Shown here one piece after another: positions 7,164 to 14,457 of a DNA stretch of 19,545 nt. The number at the start of each line of letters is the position of its first letter. Position 1 is the first letter of the stretch. A model generated the notes under the pieces. It made no database searches, was not told the DNA's origin, and saw only the letters and a program-made list of their open reading frames with translations. This stretch comes from Candidatus Gastranaerophilales bacterium. Its GTDB lineage: Bacteria; Cyanobacteriota; Vampirovibrionia; Gastranaerophilales; Gastranaerophilaceae. Position numbers and translations under genes: made by a program. The stretch is taken from contig CALUUL010000033.1 in NCBI GenBank assembly GCA_944323945.1, positions 1 to 19,545 on the forward strand, written 5' to 3'.

Positions 7164-9122
7164 TTACTCCTCCCTACACGAGGGTAAATTGTTTAAGATA
7201 GCTTCTAACTCATCTAATGGGGTATTCAAATTTGTGGAATGATTATTTAAAATATTATTATTTCGTAAGCTATAACCTGAAAACTCCTGAACATCTGGAA
7301 TGTTGGTTATATCTATAATAATTGACTGCCTTCTTTCACCTTTAAAATTGCCTGTTATACCCCTGTTTACAACTCTGTTGTCGCAATTTAAAAAATTGTT
7401 AAATATTTTTAGCTTTATTTTCCTATTTTCATCTCTAAAAAAGTTATTATGTGCACAAAGCAAAGTGTCTTTATGAAATTGCAAGTATATTTTATCGTTT
7501 TCTGGTTGAAATACTTTGTAATGCTCATTTTCTCGAATAATACCATGACTTTTAAGTGTTAAAAGAGCATTTAAAAGCATATCAACAGGGGTCTCTAGTG
7601 ATTTATATGTTTCAATAACATTTCTAGCATAATCAATAATTTTACTATACAATTCATCAAGGCTATAGTTGGCTACATTCTCAAGTAATTTTAACCCTGT
7701 CCACATATAAGCAACATTACTCAAAATACGTGGAATGCCTGTATCTGAGATGTGTTGCCTTAAATGTTCCTCAAGTTTACTATGAATATTTAAAATCTCG
7801 TTTACATCAAATTCTAACAATTTTGGAAGTATTAAAGATAAATCCCGTCTGTTTTCTTTGTGCTCATTCAAATAGTGATACTTACTTACATCTAGCGAAT
7901 TATTCATTATTGTAATGATATTAGCTCGATTGATAACTTCTGGAATTCCATTTAATGTGCTATTGGTTGAACATACACATTGTGAACAAGTTTTTCTTTT
8001 TTCTGTTTTTTTATTTTCACCTCGTTTAGCCCTTGAAATACCGTTGTATAATGCTTTGATGAAATTCCCAAAACTTTTAGAAGAAATTACTTCGTCTGAC
8101 AGATCATCTACACATATATTGCTACCATTTATCATTTGTGCTAAACTCATTTGTCCATATACTGTTGAATTCCCTGCAATTAAAAAACTTTCATCTAATC
8201 CGAACATGGCATTACCATTTTCAATCATTGTCGATTTACCACAGCCAGTAACACCTGAGACGACTAAAATTGGAACACCTTTTTTCTTGTCAATAAATGT
8301 TTCATAGAATAAACCCATTATCATATGTCCTATAATTAGTAAGGCAAATATGGAATTATCGCCCCAACTTTCGCATGTATTTTCTATAAAGTTTTTAGCA
8401 ATATCACTTGCTGTTTTATTACTATCGCTTAGTTTTGGAAGTTTAAAACATTGTTCATCATTTGCTATTATAAATACATCTTTTTTTAAGGTTGGGATTA
8501 ATCCATTTTTATCTGCTTTATAGATTGTCCCCTTATCGATAAAGAAGTCACCGCCTAAAAATTGTTGAGGTTGAATAATTTCACAATTTTCATATTTTAT
8601 AACGTTTTTATTTATTTTTGAAAGAACAAACTCTGTAATAAAATCTTTAAACTCGGTTTGATTAAAAGTCATTTGAAAATAATTATCATTTTGACTTATA
8701 GTTTCTTGAAATTTGTTAATATCGAATTTTGCATTTTGGGCAATTTCAATATTAGATTTAATATAACCGTTGGTAGACCCTAGTGCTAATAGAAGATAAC
8801 AGCAGTCTTTATCATTGCTATGATTGTTAAATATATGAGTTACATTAAAGGCTTCAACTACAGTAAAATTAGTTTTCTTCTTTATTCTAATGTCATTCTG
8901 TTTGAATTCTATTAGAAATATCATTCCAAATAGCTCCATAAGAGATTTATTCTTATCTGATTTGGCATAATTATTATCAAAAGGAATATAAAAATCTTCT
9001 ATGAAACTCAGATTTCGTAACTTAGTCTCATGTTGTATAAATATAGATTCAAAAGATTTTTTAGCAAGGTCAAGAGGACTTTCAACTTTGTTTTTTACAT
9101 TGTTTTTTATATCTTTAATCAT
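7164..9122 (-). CDS. Replication protein with AAA+/SF3-like helicase domain
   Basis: 652 aa from the chosen ATG at 9122. The N-terminal 260 residues are unrecognised. Residues about 280-450 hold an ATPase: Walker A GVTGCGKST (about 290-298), Walker B ICVDD (about 335-339), then a basic RAKRG segment and a TSNSTLNGIPEVINRAN-like sensor region, resembling the DUF927/D5-type helicases that follow prim-pol in satellites and plasmids. It should unwind the element's DNA at its origin. The start is fixed by an AAAGGAAA site 6 nt upstream and by an ATGA overlap with the primase stop; a longer frame starting at 9185 has no ribosome site and lies inside the primase gene. The C-terminal 150 residues may be a DNA-binding region. 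Confidence 0.8.
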   Translation of the reverse strand: MIKDIKNNVKNKVESPLDLAKKSFESIFIQHETKLRNLSFIEDFYIPFDNNYAKSDKNKSLMELFGMIFLIEFKQNDIRIKKKTNFTVVEAFNVTHIFNNHSNDKDCCYLLLALGSTNGYIKSNIEIAQNAKFDINKFQETISQNDNYFQMTFNQTEFKDFITEFVLSKINKNVIKYENCEIIQPQQFLGGDFFIDKGTIYKADKNGLIPTLKKDVFIIANDEQCFKLPKLSDSNKTASDIAKNFIENTCESWGDNSIFALLIIGHMIMGLFYETFIDKKKGVPILVVSGVTGCGKSTMIENGNAMFGLDESFLIAGNSTVYGQMSLAQMINGSNICVDDLSDEVISSKSFGNFIKALYNGISRAKRGENKKTEKRKTCSQCVCSTNSTLNGIPEVINRANIITIMNNSLDVSKYHYLNEHKENRRDLSLILPKLLEFDVNEILNIHSKLEEHLRQHISDTGIPRILSNVAYMWTGLKLLENVANYSLDELYSKIIDYARNVIETYKSLETPVDMLLNALLTLKSHGIIRENEHYKVFQPENDKIYLQFHKDTLLCAHNNFFRDENRKIKLKIFNNFLNCDNRVVNRGITGNFKGERRQSIIIDITNIPDVQEFSGYSLRNNNILNNHSTNLNTPLDELEAILNNLPSCREE

Positions 9123-9973
9123 TTTGTTTCCTTTCTGTATTGACATTTTGCACAATCCGCAAAATAACCACTTATTGTGTTGCAATTAACATTGTATTTA
9201 GCTGCATTTTGAAATTTCGCTTTTACAGCAGTTTTATTATAGCCAGGGTGTGGTTGGCTATAATAATCAAATAACTCCTCACCATTTGAAAAAGAGTTCA
9301 TAGTACAGGCAAATAGATGCCATAATGGTTCTGAGAGCGTTTCGGCATTATCAACGCAATGTTTAATAAATGCACACCTTTCATACATCTTTTGAATATC
9401 ACCGTCTATTATTTTCCGTTGATGTTGATTACGTTCCTTTGCCTCTGATAAAAGCGATTTAGGGATATCATGAGCAGGTTTGTTCAGAAATTCAACCCAT
9501 TTCTCTGGTAAATCTGCAATAATAAAGTCACCGTTTTCATCAATACCGTCAACAAATCTATAAGACTTATTGTCTATTTTACTTGGCTCAATTAAGACAT
9601 AACCTCGAAATTTTACATCTATACTATTGCCGATTTTCCCAACTGGGTTTATTATTTTTTCATCAGAGAAAAAATAATGCCTTCCCCCACTAGGAGTGCT
9701 TTGTGTCAGAGTTTTTGGAAGTTTTCCAAGCTTGTTTTCCAGTTCTTCAAGTAATTTTAAACCGTTTAACCCTCTTGTTTCATTAACATCACAATCTATG
9801 ACTATAATGTTAGAGATTTCACAGGCAAGCCCAACATTAAATCCTTTTGCTGTGCAATTTTCAACATCAAAGTTAATTTTGGCATTTTTAAAGCCATTTG
9901 GTGTTGCCGGAGATTTTGAGTTCTGCTTACACTGAAAGAGGGCAAATTCATTCATTTTCTTTATTTTTGCCAT
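9119..9973 (-). CDS. Bifunctional primase-polymerase (prim-pol) domain protein
   Basis: 284 aa. It begins FALFQCKQNSKSPATPNGFK with K-x-P-x-x-x-G, then GFNVGLACEISNIIVIDCDVN (GVGL-type element and the metal-binding D-x-D), STPSGGRHYFF (the S-G-G-x-H motif), and IDVKFRGYVLIEPS. These are the ordered motifs of the archaeo-eukaryotic-type prim-pol domain (PF09250), which makes primers and extends DNA in plasmids, phages and satellites. The C-terminal 90 residues contain Cys-rich segments (NCNTISGYFADCAKCQ) that may bind zinc. AAAGGAG lies 7 nt before the ATG, and its TGA overlaps the helicase start (ATGA), so both replication proteins come from one mRNA. Confidence 0.88.
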   Translation of the reverse strand: MAKIKKMNEFALFQCKQNSKSPATPNGFKNAKINFDVENCTAKGFNVGLACEISNIIVIDCDVNETRGLNGLKLLEELENKLGKLPKTLTQSTPSGGRHYFFSDEKIINPVGKIGNSIDVKFRGYVLIEPSKIDNKSYRFVDGIDENGDFIIADLPEKWVEFLNKPAHDIPKSLLSEAKERNQHQRKIIDGDIQKMYERCAFIKHCVDNAETLSEPLWHLFACTMNSFSNGEELFDYYSQPHPGYNKTAVKAKFQNAAKYNVNCNTISGYFADCAKCQYRKETK

Positions 9974-10004
9974 ATGTGGCTCCTTTCTCTCTATCTCTTA
10001 CCCT

Positions 10005-10037
10005 GGATTAGAAAACATAGAGAAATTTCCCTAATCC
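10005..10037 (-). promoter_or_regulatory. Hairpin in the primase mRNA leader
   Basis: GGATTAG (10005-10011) and CTAATCC (10031-10037) form a perfect 7-bp stem with a 19-nt loop, 31 nt upstream of the primase ATG. It could affect translation of the replication operon or be a protein site. No known riboswitch pattern was recognised. Confidence 0.3.
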
Positions 10038-10187
10038 TTTTTACGAGAAAGGTAACCACCCGCAGTTGTTGTCTTTTATTTTATTTTGTAATAAAATAAT
10101 TATGTTAAATTTTATATATGCGGGGTGATTATCTATCCCGTATTTTTTTTAATTTTTATATTTTTAATTATATTTAAAAACAAAACC

Positions 10188-10200
10188 CTGTAAACCCTTG
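10188..10200 (+). repeat. CTGTAAACCCTTG motif, copy 1
   Basis: The same 13 bases recur at 14344-14356, and 11 of the last 12 at 17415-17426. All three copies are intergenic. This one lies upstream of the primase operon and is followed at 10202 by TATAAT. A shared regulator site is inferred. Confidence 0.4.
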
Positions 10201-10551
10201 GTATAATTGCGTTTTAGACAGTTTTAAAAAGCAAATAAATATATATATCAGATTGTTTTTTAAAATAAAGGATTCTTTGAGCAAAAATGCCGATTTTTGT
10301 AAATCTTTATAAAATCTTAATATTTGTATATGTTTAATATGCTTATCTTATATGCTAAGTATACAATTTGCTTAACAAAAAGCTTTACAAAAATTAGGTT
10401 AATTCGCAGTTACAAATCTTAACATTTGAATATTTATGTAAATTTTTTGAGGATTCTTTTATATAAAAATATATTAAAGAGAACATAAAGTATTATTCTC
10501 GTTTAAACTGGATAGCGGAAAGAGGATAAAATATTCTTATTTATAAAGAAG

Positions 10552-10941
10552 TTAAAGCATTTCTTTTAGATTAGGATACAGCCCGACAAGTAATTTAGCG
10601 ATAAATATTTTTATTTTTGTTTTTACAACGTTTTGCGAGCACATTAACTTTGCGGATATTAATTCAAGGTTATAGCCGCTTTTGACTAGAGCCAAAAATT
10701 CTTTTTCTCTTTCAGTCAGCTTTATTCCTTCTTTAATTTCGCATGACAAAGGGTCTGTCAATTCAATAGCATATTTTGCAGGCAAATTTTCAATTTCGTT
10801 GTATGATAAGCCAATTATTTCCCTAATTTCAGCCTCGGATTTTTCCTTAATCATCTCTATGGCTGTTTTACAGTCAATGCGACATAAAAATAACCAGTCT
10901 TTAAAGTATTTAGTATAATAATTGTTGGCTTCTTTGGACAT
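10552..10941 (-). CDS. Small HTH protein of the LuxR/sigma-region-4 type
   Basis: 129 aa from an ATG at 10941. The N-terminal 65 residues are unrecognised. The C-terminal part reads LTEREKEFLALVKSGYNLELISAKL followed by SQNVVKTKIKIFIAKL, which is the LuxR-type pattern (T-x-R-E-x-E-hhhhh-x-G-x-x-x-x-x-I-A-x-x-L...T-V-K-x-x-h). It should bind DNA, perhaps controlling the primase operon 578 bp downstream. A GTG at 10962 would add seven residues but has no ribosome site, while AGGAT lies about 8 nt before the ATG, so I chose the latter. No receiver or ligand-binding domain is obvious. Confidence 0.65.
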   Translation of the reverse strand: MSKEANNYYTKYFKDWLFLCRIDCKTAIEMIKEKSEAEIREIIGLSYNEIENLPAKYAIELTDPLSCEIKEGIKLTEREKEFLALVKSGYNLELISAKLMCSQNVVKTKIKIFIAKLLVGLYPNLKEML

Positions 10942-10989
10942 ATTTATAGATCCTAACCTCACTATTACTATGAGTTAGCAGTGTTTTAA

Positions 10990-11400
10990 TTAAATCTTAT
11001 TTTCATCTAATTTTTTCTTTATCCAATCTGCATATTTTTCAGCTGATTCAGCAATAAAATTGTCATCAGCAAGGGAAGAAATATTTATAATTGTAGACGT
11101 TTCTTCAATTGTATCTTGACCGATACTATAAATAATAGCTCCAATATGGAATTTGGGTACTACAAATTTTTCCATGTCAGTATTAAAGTACACACCCAAT
11201 CGTTTTCCATTTGCGGCATCATAACCAAGTTCCTGTGTATTGTTATCCACAGGATAAGCCGGGTTAACATCTATTTGTGCGGCAATTTCTTTTTTTAGTC
11301 TTTTCCATAAAGAGTTTTGAGTATTTTCCAATTCTACCCAAATTTGTTGAGCCTCTTCAATATCTTTTGCGGTTTGAAATTTTTTCACATCTACTTTCAT
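10990..11400 (-). CDS. Unrecognised 136-aa protein
   Basis: 136 aa, soluble, with no signal peptide or membrane segment. The first 45 residues are charged and probably helical (KDIEEAQQIWVELENTQNS), followed by a mixed region with an AAYPVDNN-like loop and FNTDMEKFVVPKFHIGAIIYSIG, and a terminal amphipathic helix (AEKYADWIKKKL). I do not recognise the family. AGAGGT lies 6 nt before the ATG, the same ribosome site as the SMC-hinge gene 35 bp upstream, so the two are probably co-transcribed. No function is assigned. Confidence 0.6.
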   Translation of the reverse strand: MKVDVKKFQTAKDIEEAQQIWVELENTQNSLWKRLKKEIAAQIDVNPAYPVDNNTQELGYDAANGKRLGVYFNTDMEKFVVPKFHIGAIIYSIGQDTIEETSTIINISSLADDNFIAESAEKYADWIKKKLDENKI

Positions 11401-11434
11401 TTGTACCTCTTTTTTTTAAATTTTTATAATTATA

Positions 11435-12064
11435 TTAACAACCCTGAAATACGTCAAAGAGCTTAGTTCCAGCTGCAAAGTCTTTATTCTGTTTAAAGCT
11501 CAAACCTAGTCTTATATGTAAGCCGCCAGTTATTAAACCTGATTTTTCAAAAAGTTCGCCTCGAAGTGTAACCATTCGGTATTTTCCGATAAGCTTTTGG
11601 GCACATTCCATATTCTCAACAACTATGATTTCACCGACAGCATAATAAAAAGCATTAAAGTATTTGTTGTCAAAGTCAACGAGGTTAATTGCAAAATCAA
11701 TTACCCCCTTGTCCTTTGGTAAATTTAAATTGGAAGGGGCTTTTGCAATTTTATTGAGCGGTATAAAGGTTGCTCTACCTGCCTTAGAGGATAATAAAAG
11801 TTCAATCGCAGCAGCAGCGGCTTCCTCGTTATCAACAACAATATGTGTCATTTTGTTACCGCAAGCAACTTCCATTGCTGTAGTATATTTCCTATCAACG
11901 GTTCCAAGTTCTACAAGCGGTGCATGAACACCTTGCAAATGTGCGTTCATAATAGTATCAATTGCCCTGCTGAAACGGTTATAAGTAATTTCAGATTGTT
12001 CGGCTTTTTTATCCGGTTCTTCTTTAAAAGCCTCTTTATGTTTTTCAATTTCAACCTTATCCAT
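11435..12064 (-). CDS. Stand-alone SMC hinge-domain protein
   Basis: 209 aa, against roughly 1,150-1,200 for a full SMC protein. Residues 42-181 are a complete SMC hinge (PF06470 type): GVHAPLVELGTVDRKYTTAMEVA, HIVVDNEEAAAAAI, KAGRATFIPLNKI, VIDFAINLVDF, and KYRMVTLRGELFEKSG ending in ITGG. The wording is closest to cyanobacterial SMC. The N- and C-terminal ATPase heads are absent and only about 40 residues of the entering helix and 28 of changed sequence after ITGG remain. Hinges dimerise SMC arms and contact DNA, so a free hinge could pair with the host SMC and disturb it, or act as a DNA-binding dimer. It is a proper gene, with AGAGGT 5 nt before the ATG and a clean stop. It looks richer in GC than neighbours, consistent with capture from a host smc gene. 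Confidence 0.85.
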   Translation of the reverse strand: MDKVEIEKHKEAFKEEPDKKAEQSEITYNRFSRAIDTIMNAHLQGVHAPLVELGTVDRKYTTAMEVACGNKMTHIVVDNEEAAAAAIELLLSSKAGRATFIPLNKIAKAPSNLNLPKDKGVIDFAINLVDFDNKYFNAFYYAVGEIIVVENMECAQKLIGKYRMVTLRGELFEKSGLITGGLHIRLGLSFKQNKDFAAGTKLFDVFQGC

Positions 12065-12109
12065 ATTAGACCTCTTTTAATTAAACTTTTTACTACATAC
12101 TATTTTTAT

Positions 12110-13081
12110 TTAATAAATATTTAGCACATCTGATAGACATGTTTTATAGTACTCTCTTAACTCCGCAGGCTTTTGGATTTTGACGTTGCAGCCCCATTTA
12201 AAAAGTTCCTGACATATTGCATAAGTTCCGCCTGATGTATATTTTACCTGTATATTTCCGTTTTCAAGCTGTTTCATCTTCTGTGTAGGGTGAAAATGGT
12301 AGTTCAAAACATCTTCTGCAACGGATTTATTAAATTCAAGTGTTATATTCAGGGGTTTTTCCTGATAAACTCCGAATGAATTGTTACAGTAATCAGTCAA
12401 AGAAAACTTTTCATCTTTTTCAAAGTACTCATCTAAAATAGTCAGGTCACTGATTTTATCGACTTTGTACTGCCTTAATGCGTTCATATAATCATTAAAC
12501 CCGACTAAATAATATTTATTTGCAATAACAAGTCCATACGGATTCAGTGTAATAGTCTTTATTTCCCCGTTTATCGGGTAATCAAAACCAATCTTTTTAA
12601 ATGCAAGCATGGCAGACCTTAATTGTTCTAAAACCTTAGGGTCTGCTTTTGCCCTTGAATACTGTCTTACTGCAAAGCCTTCCGATTCTAAAATTGCTGA
12701 AACATCAGTATCAAGAGTTCTCAAATTCTTTTGAGGTGTTAAAGCCTTGATTTTTGCAATCAGTTCATCAAGCTGTTTTTGTTTGTTTTCATCTGTTGAC
12801 AAACCTTTTAAATATTCAAGGTTTGCAAAGTCATCTGCTGTAAAGGAGATTAAAGCATTCATTGTGCCTTTAACAAACCGCCAGCGTTTCTTCTTGTCAG
12901 ATGTCGGAACTTCCTCAACTTTTTCAGGAAATAAGTCAAACAAAAGGGCTTTCATTCTTTCAGCTGAACGTCTTGAACACTCAAAATGCTCTTGAATATC
13001 ATCAATGCATAATCCGCAATAGCTATTCTGAAACATCATTGCAAGTTCTATTATTTCTTCGGTTTTGTTTAGTCTTGACAT
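12110..13081 (-). CDS. WYL-domain transcriptional regulator
   Basis: 323 aa. Residues 1-70 form an N-terminal helix-turn-helix (CIDDIQEHFECSRRSAERM), followed by a wing with KKKRWRFVKG. Residues about 140-225 are the WYL domain (the YGLVIANKYYLVGFNDYMNALRQYKVDKISDLTIL stretch, here a variant of the W-Y-L core), and 235-320 is a WYL C-terminal extension. WYL proteins bind ligands, often nucleic acids or nucleotides, and regulate DNA-damage and phage-defence genes. GAGGTG lies about 6 nt before the ATG. It is the first gene of a minus-strand group with the SMC hinge (45-bp gap), the unknown protein and the LuxR-type HTH, so it probably controls them. Confidence 0.88.
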   Translation of the reverse strand: MSRLNKTEEIIELAMMFQNSYCGLCIDDIQEHFECSRRSAERMKALLFDLFPEKVEEVPTSDKKKRWRFVKGTMNALISFTADDFANLEYLKGLSTDENKQKQLDELIAKIKALTPQKNLRTLDTDVSAILESEGFAVRQYSRAKADPKVLEQLRSAMLAFKKIGFDYPINGEIKTITLNPYGLVIANKYYLVGFNDYMNALRQYKVDKISDLTILDEYFEKDEKFSLTDYCNNSFGVYQEKPLNITLEFNKSVAEDVLNYHFHPTQKMKQLENGNIQVKYTSGGTYAICQELFKWGCNVKIQKPAELREYYKTCLSDVLNIY

Positions 13082-13102
13082 CTAACACCTCATTTTCTTC
13101 TT

Positions 13103-13131
13103 GCAATAATATTAGCACGTTAATACGTCAA
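13103..13131 (-). promoter_or_regulatory. Possible promoter of the WYL gene
   Basis: TTGACG (13126-13131, minus strand) is followed after 17 bp by TATTGC (13103-13108). The -35 is good and the -10 poor. The sequence between contains two ACGT elements 4 bp apart, a possible autoregulatory site. Confidence 0.3.
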
Positions 13132-13148
13132 TTTGTGGCATACTAATT

Positions 13149-13931
13149 TTATTGGTCTAGCATTTCTGATAAAACATCTCTTATTTCTGACGAAAAATTT
13201 TGTAAATCTGAATTCGAATATTCATTTCGTACTATATTACAAGCCTTGCCAATCCAAATTCCATCTATTGTATCGTACCAATTATGTTCCCAGTAATCTT
13301 TATACTGTTTTACAATTTCTTTAACAATATTATTAGTGCAAGAGCTTATAGTCTCGTCATCTATTATTTCTGCAATATCACTCTGTTCAATAATTTGATA
13401 TTGATAGTTGTTCAATAATTCTAAATCTGATTTTCTAAGAATTTCTGAATATCCAGTGATAAACACAAACTCCTGCTTACAAGATTCAAATTCTGCTTTA
13501 CTATTAACAAAGTTGTAATATCTTTCTATTTGTGATTTTCCATTTTTACCTATACATATCTTGGCATCAATTTTATTTTCAATTATACATACGAAATTTG
13601 CCTTTTTAGAATAAATAAATATATCAATATTCCCACTACCTGTAGGGTATTCAGTTTTTATAAAAATATCTTCAGATAATAATTTCACAAAGTCGTCAAG
13701 ATTTTCAGCTTCAATATTTATTTTTTTCAGAAATTTTTTCATAAACTGAAATTGCAAACTATTTTTAGATTTATTTTTGACATTCAGTAACCAAGCCAAA
13801 AATTTTGTATGACTTGTTTCTCTCATTTGAATAATTTCAAATAAATTAAAAGTTTCCTTTTTTGATTGCTTTTGTTCTACATATTGTTCAATAACAGATA
13901 ATGCTTTTTCTTTTGTGATAGTTTCAGTCAT
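13149..13931 (-). CDS. PD-(D/E)XK superfamily nuclease (PDDEXK_4-like)
   Basis: 260 aa from the ATG at 13931. Residues 38-49 (ETSHTKFLAWLL) and 98-120 (GSGNIDIFI then FVCIIENKI) give E38, D103 and E118-x-K120, and SQIERYY (133-139) gives the Q of the final helix. This order is that of the PDDEXK_4 family (PF14281), predicted metal-dependent DNA endonucleases often found beside restriction or phage genes. An upstream in-frame ATG at 13949 has no ribosome site, while AAAGGAG lies 8 nt before the chosen one. It is divergent from a C-protein-like HTH with a C-box-like operator between them. No DNA methyltransferase lies next to it, so whether it is a restriction enzyme is open. Confidence 0.78.
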   Translation of the reverse strand: MTETITKEKALSVIEQYVEQKQSKKETFNLFEIIQMRETSHTKFLAWLLNVKNKSKNSLQFQFMKKFLKKINIEAENLDDFVKLLSEDIFIKTEYPTGSGNIDIFIYSKKANFVCIIENKIDAKICIGKNGKSQIERYYNFVNSKAEFESCKQEFVFITGYSEILRKSDLELLNNYQYQIIEQSDIAEIIDDETISSCTNNIVKEIVKQYKDYWEHNWYDTIDGIWIGKACNIVRNEYSNSDLQNFSSEIRDVLSEMLDQ

Positions 13932-14011
13932 AATAAACACTCCTTTCATATTTCCAACAACAGTTTACCACATACCTATGTCAAAACTTGTCGTAATAAA
14001 TTTTATCATTA

Positions 14012-14048
14012 GACTTTTGGTCTATACTAGACTGTGAGTATTATAGCA
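14012..14048. promoter_or_regulatory. C-box-like double operator over divergent promoters
   Basis: GACT-TTT-GGTC (14012-14022) and GACT-GTG-AGTA (14030-14040) are two boxes 18 bp apart, like the GACT-N3-AGTC C-boxes bound by restriction controller proteins. Plus strand: TATTAT (14039-14044) is a -10 for the HTH gene, putting the transcript start about 8 nt before its ATG. Minus strand: TGCTATAAT (14048-14040) is a perfect extended -10 for the nuclease, starting transcription near 14033 inside the second box. One set of sites could therefore control both genes. Confidence 0.6.
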
Positions 14049-14058
14049 CAATTAAAAT

Positions 14059-14274
14059 ATGATTGAGTCTGATTGTGTTAAATTTGCTAATAATGTTAAG
14101 AAATACAGAGAGAAGCTCGGTTATAACAAAAGCCGTATGTCCGAATTATTAGACTGTGATTTGTCATATATTGGTAAAATTGAACGCTCTGAAAAATTTC
14201 CCAATTTGAAAATGATTTTTAAAATCGCCGAAGTATTACAGATACCTGCAAAAGATTTATTTGATTTTGAATGA
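14059..14274 (+). CDS. XRE-family HTH regulator resembling restriction controller (C) proteins
   Basis: 71 aa, almost entirely one helix-turn-helix domain. Residues 8-65 (FANNVKKYREKLGYNKSRM..., LLDCDLSYIGKIERSEKFPN, LKMIFKIAEVLQIPAKDLF) match the C-protein pattern of R-x-x-x-G, Y-I-G-x-I-E-R, and a final K-I-A-x-x-L-x-I-x-x-x-x-L-F. C proteins are dimers of about 80 aa that first activate, then repress their own promoter to delay restriction. The ATG has no ribosome site and the predicted transcript starts only about 8 nt before it, a near-leaderless layout common for C genes. It is divergent from the nuclease gene. It could instead be a phage-type repressor. Confidence 0.75.
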   Translation: MIESDCVKFANNVKKYREKLGYNKSRMSELLDCDLSYIGKIERSEKFPNLKMIFKIAEVLQIPAKDLFDFE

Positions 14275-14343
14275 TACACAATAATATTTTGTATCTTTAA
14301 TAAATTTATTCCGGAATATTACAGTTGTTATATTTGAAATAAA

Positions 14344-14356
14344 CTGTAAACCCTTG
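14344..14356 (+). repeat. CTGTAAACCCTTG motif, copy 2
   Basis: Identical to 10188-10200. Here it contains the left arm of the 10-bp inverted repeat 14346-14373 upstream of the small recombinase gene. Confidence 0.4.
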
Positions 14357-14397
14357 TAAATAAAAGGGTTTACCTTGAATAATACATAAATTATAAT
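14346..14397 (+). promoter_or_regulatory. Promoter of the small recombinase with overlapping inverted repeat
   Basis: GTAAACCCTT (14346-14355) and AAGGGTTTAC (14364-14373) are perfect 10-bp arms with an 8-bp spacer. TTTACC (14369-14374) and TATAAT (14392-14397), 17 bp apart, form a good promoter, and its -35 lies in the right arm. A protein bound to the repeat would block RNA polymerase. No T-run follows, so it is not a clear terminator of the HTH gene. Confidence 0.55.
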
Positions 14398-14457
14398 ATT
14401 AATATAAAGTGTATTATTGATTATTATTGAATTTCAGCAATCAAGGAGGTAAATTTT

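Larger units (their letters stand above)
9974..10551. other. AT-rich non-coding region, candidate replication origin and leader of the primase operon
   Basis: No gene fits here. It holds an uninterrupted 40-bp A/T run (10141-10180), a near-palindromic pair CACCCGCA (10057-10064) and TGCGGGGTG (10119-10127), AT hairpin arms at 10081-10099, two copies of AGGATTCTTT (10269-10278 and 10450-10459), and two related sites AAATCTTAAYATTTGWATAT (from 10312 and 10414). Repeats plus an easily melted run directly beside prim-pol and helicase genes suggest an origin. No classic DnaA box (TTATNCACA) was seen. The assignment as origin is inference. Confidence 0.45.

Noticed and set aside
9123..9185. A longer start for the helicase gene at 9185
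   Set aside because: It lies inside the primase gene, has no ribosome site, and the ATG at 9122 has a good site and an ATGA overlap.
10141..10460. CRISPR array or riboswitch in the long non-coding region
   Set aside because: Repeats are short, few and unevenly spaced, and no known riboswitch core was seen.
14273..14298. Terminator after the C-protein-like gene
   Set aside because: GATACA/TGTATC gives only a 6-bp AT-rich stem with an 11-nt loop and a weak T run, so I do not list it.
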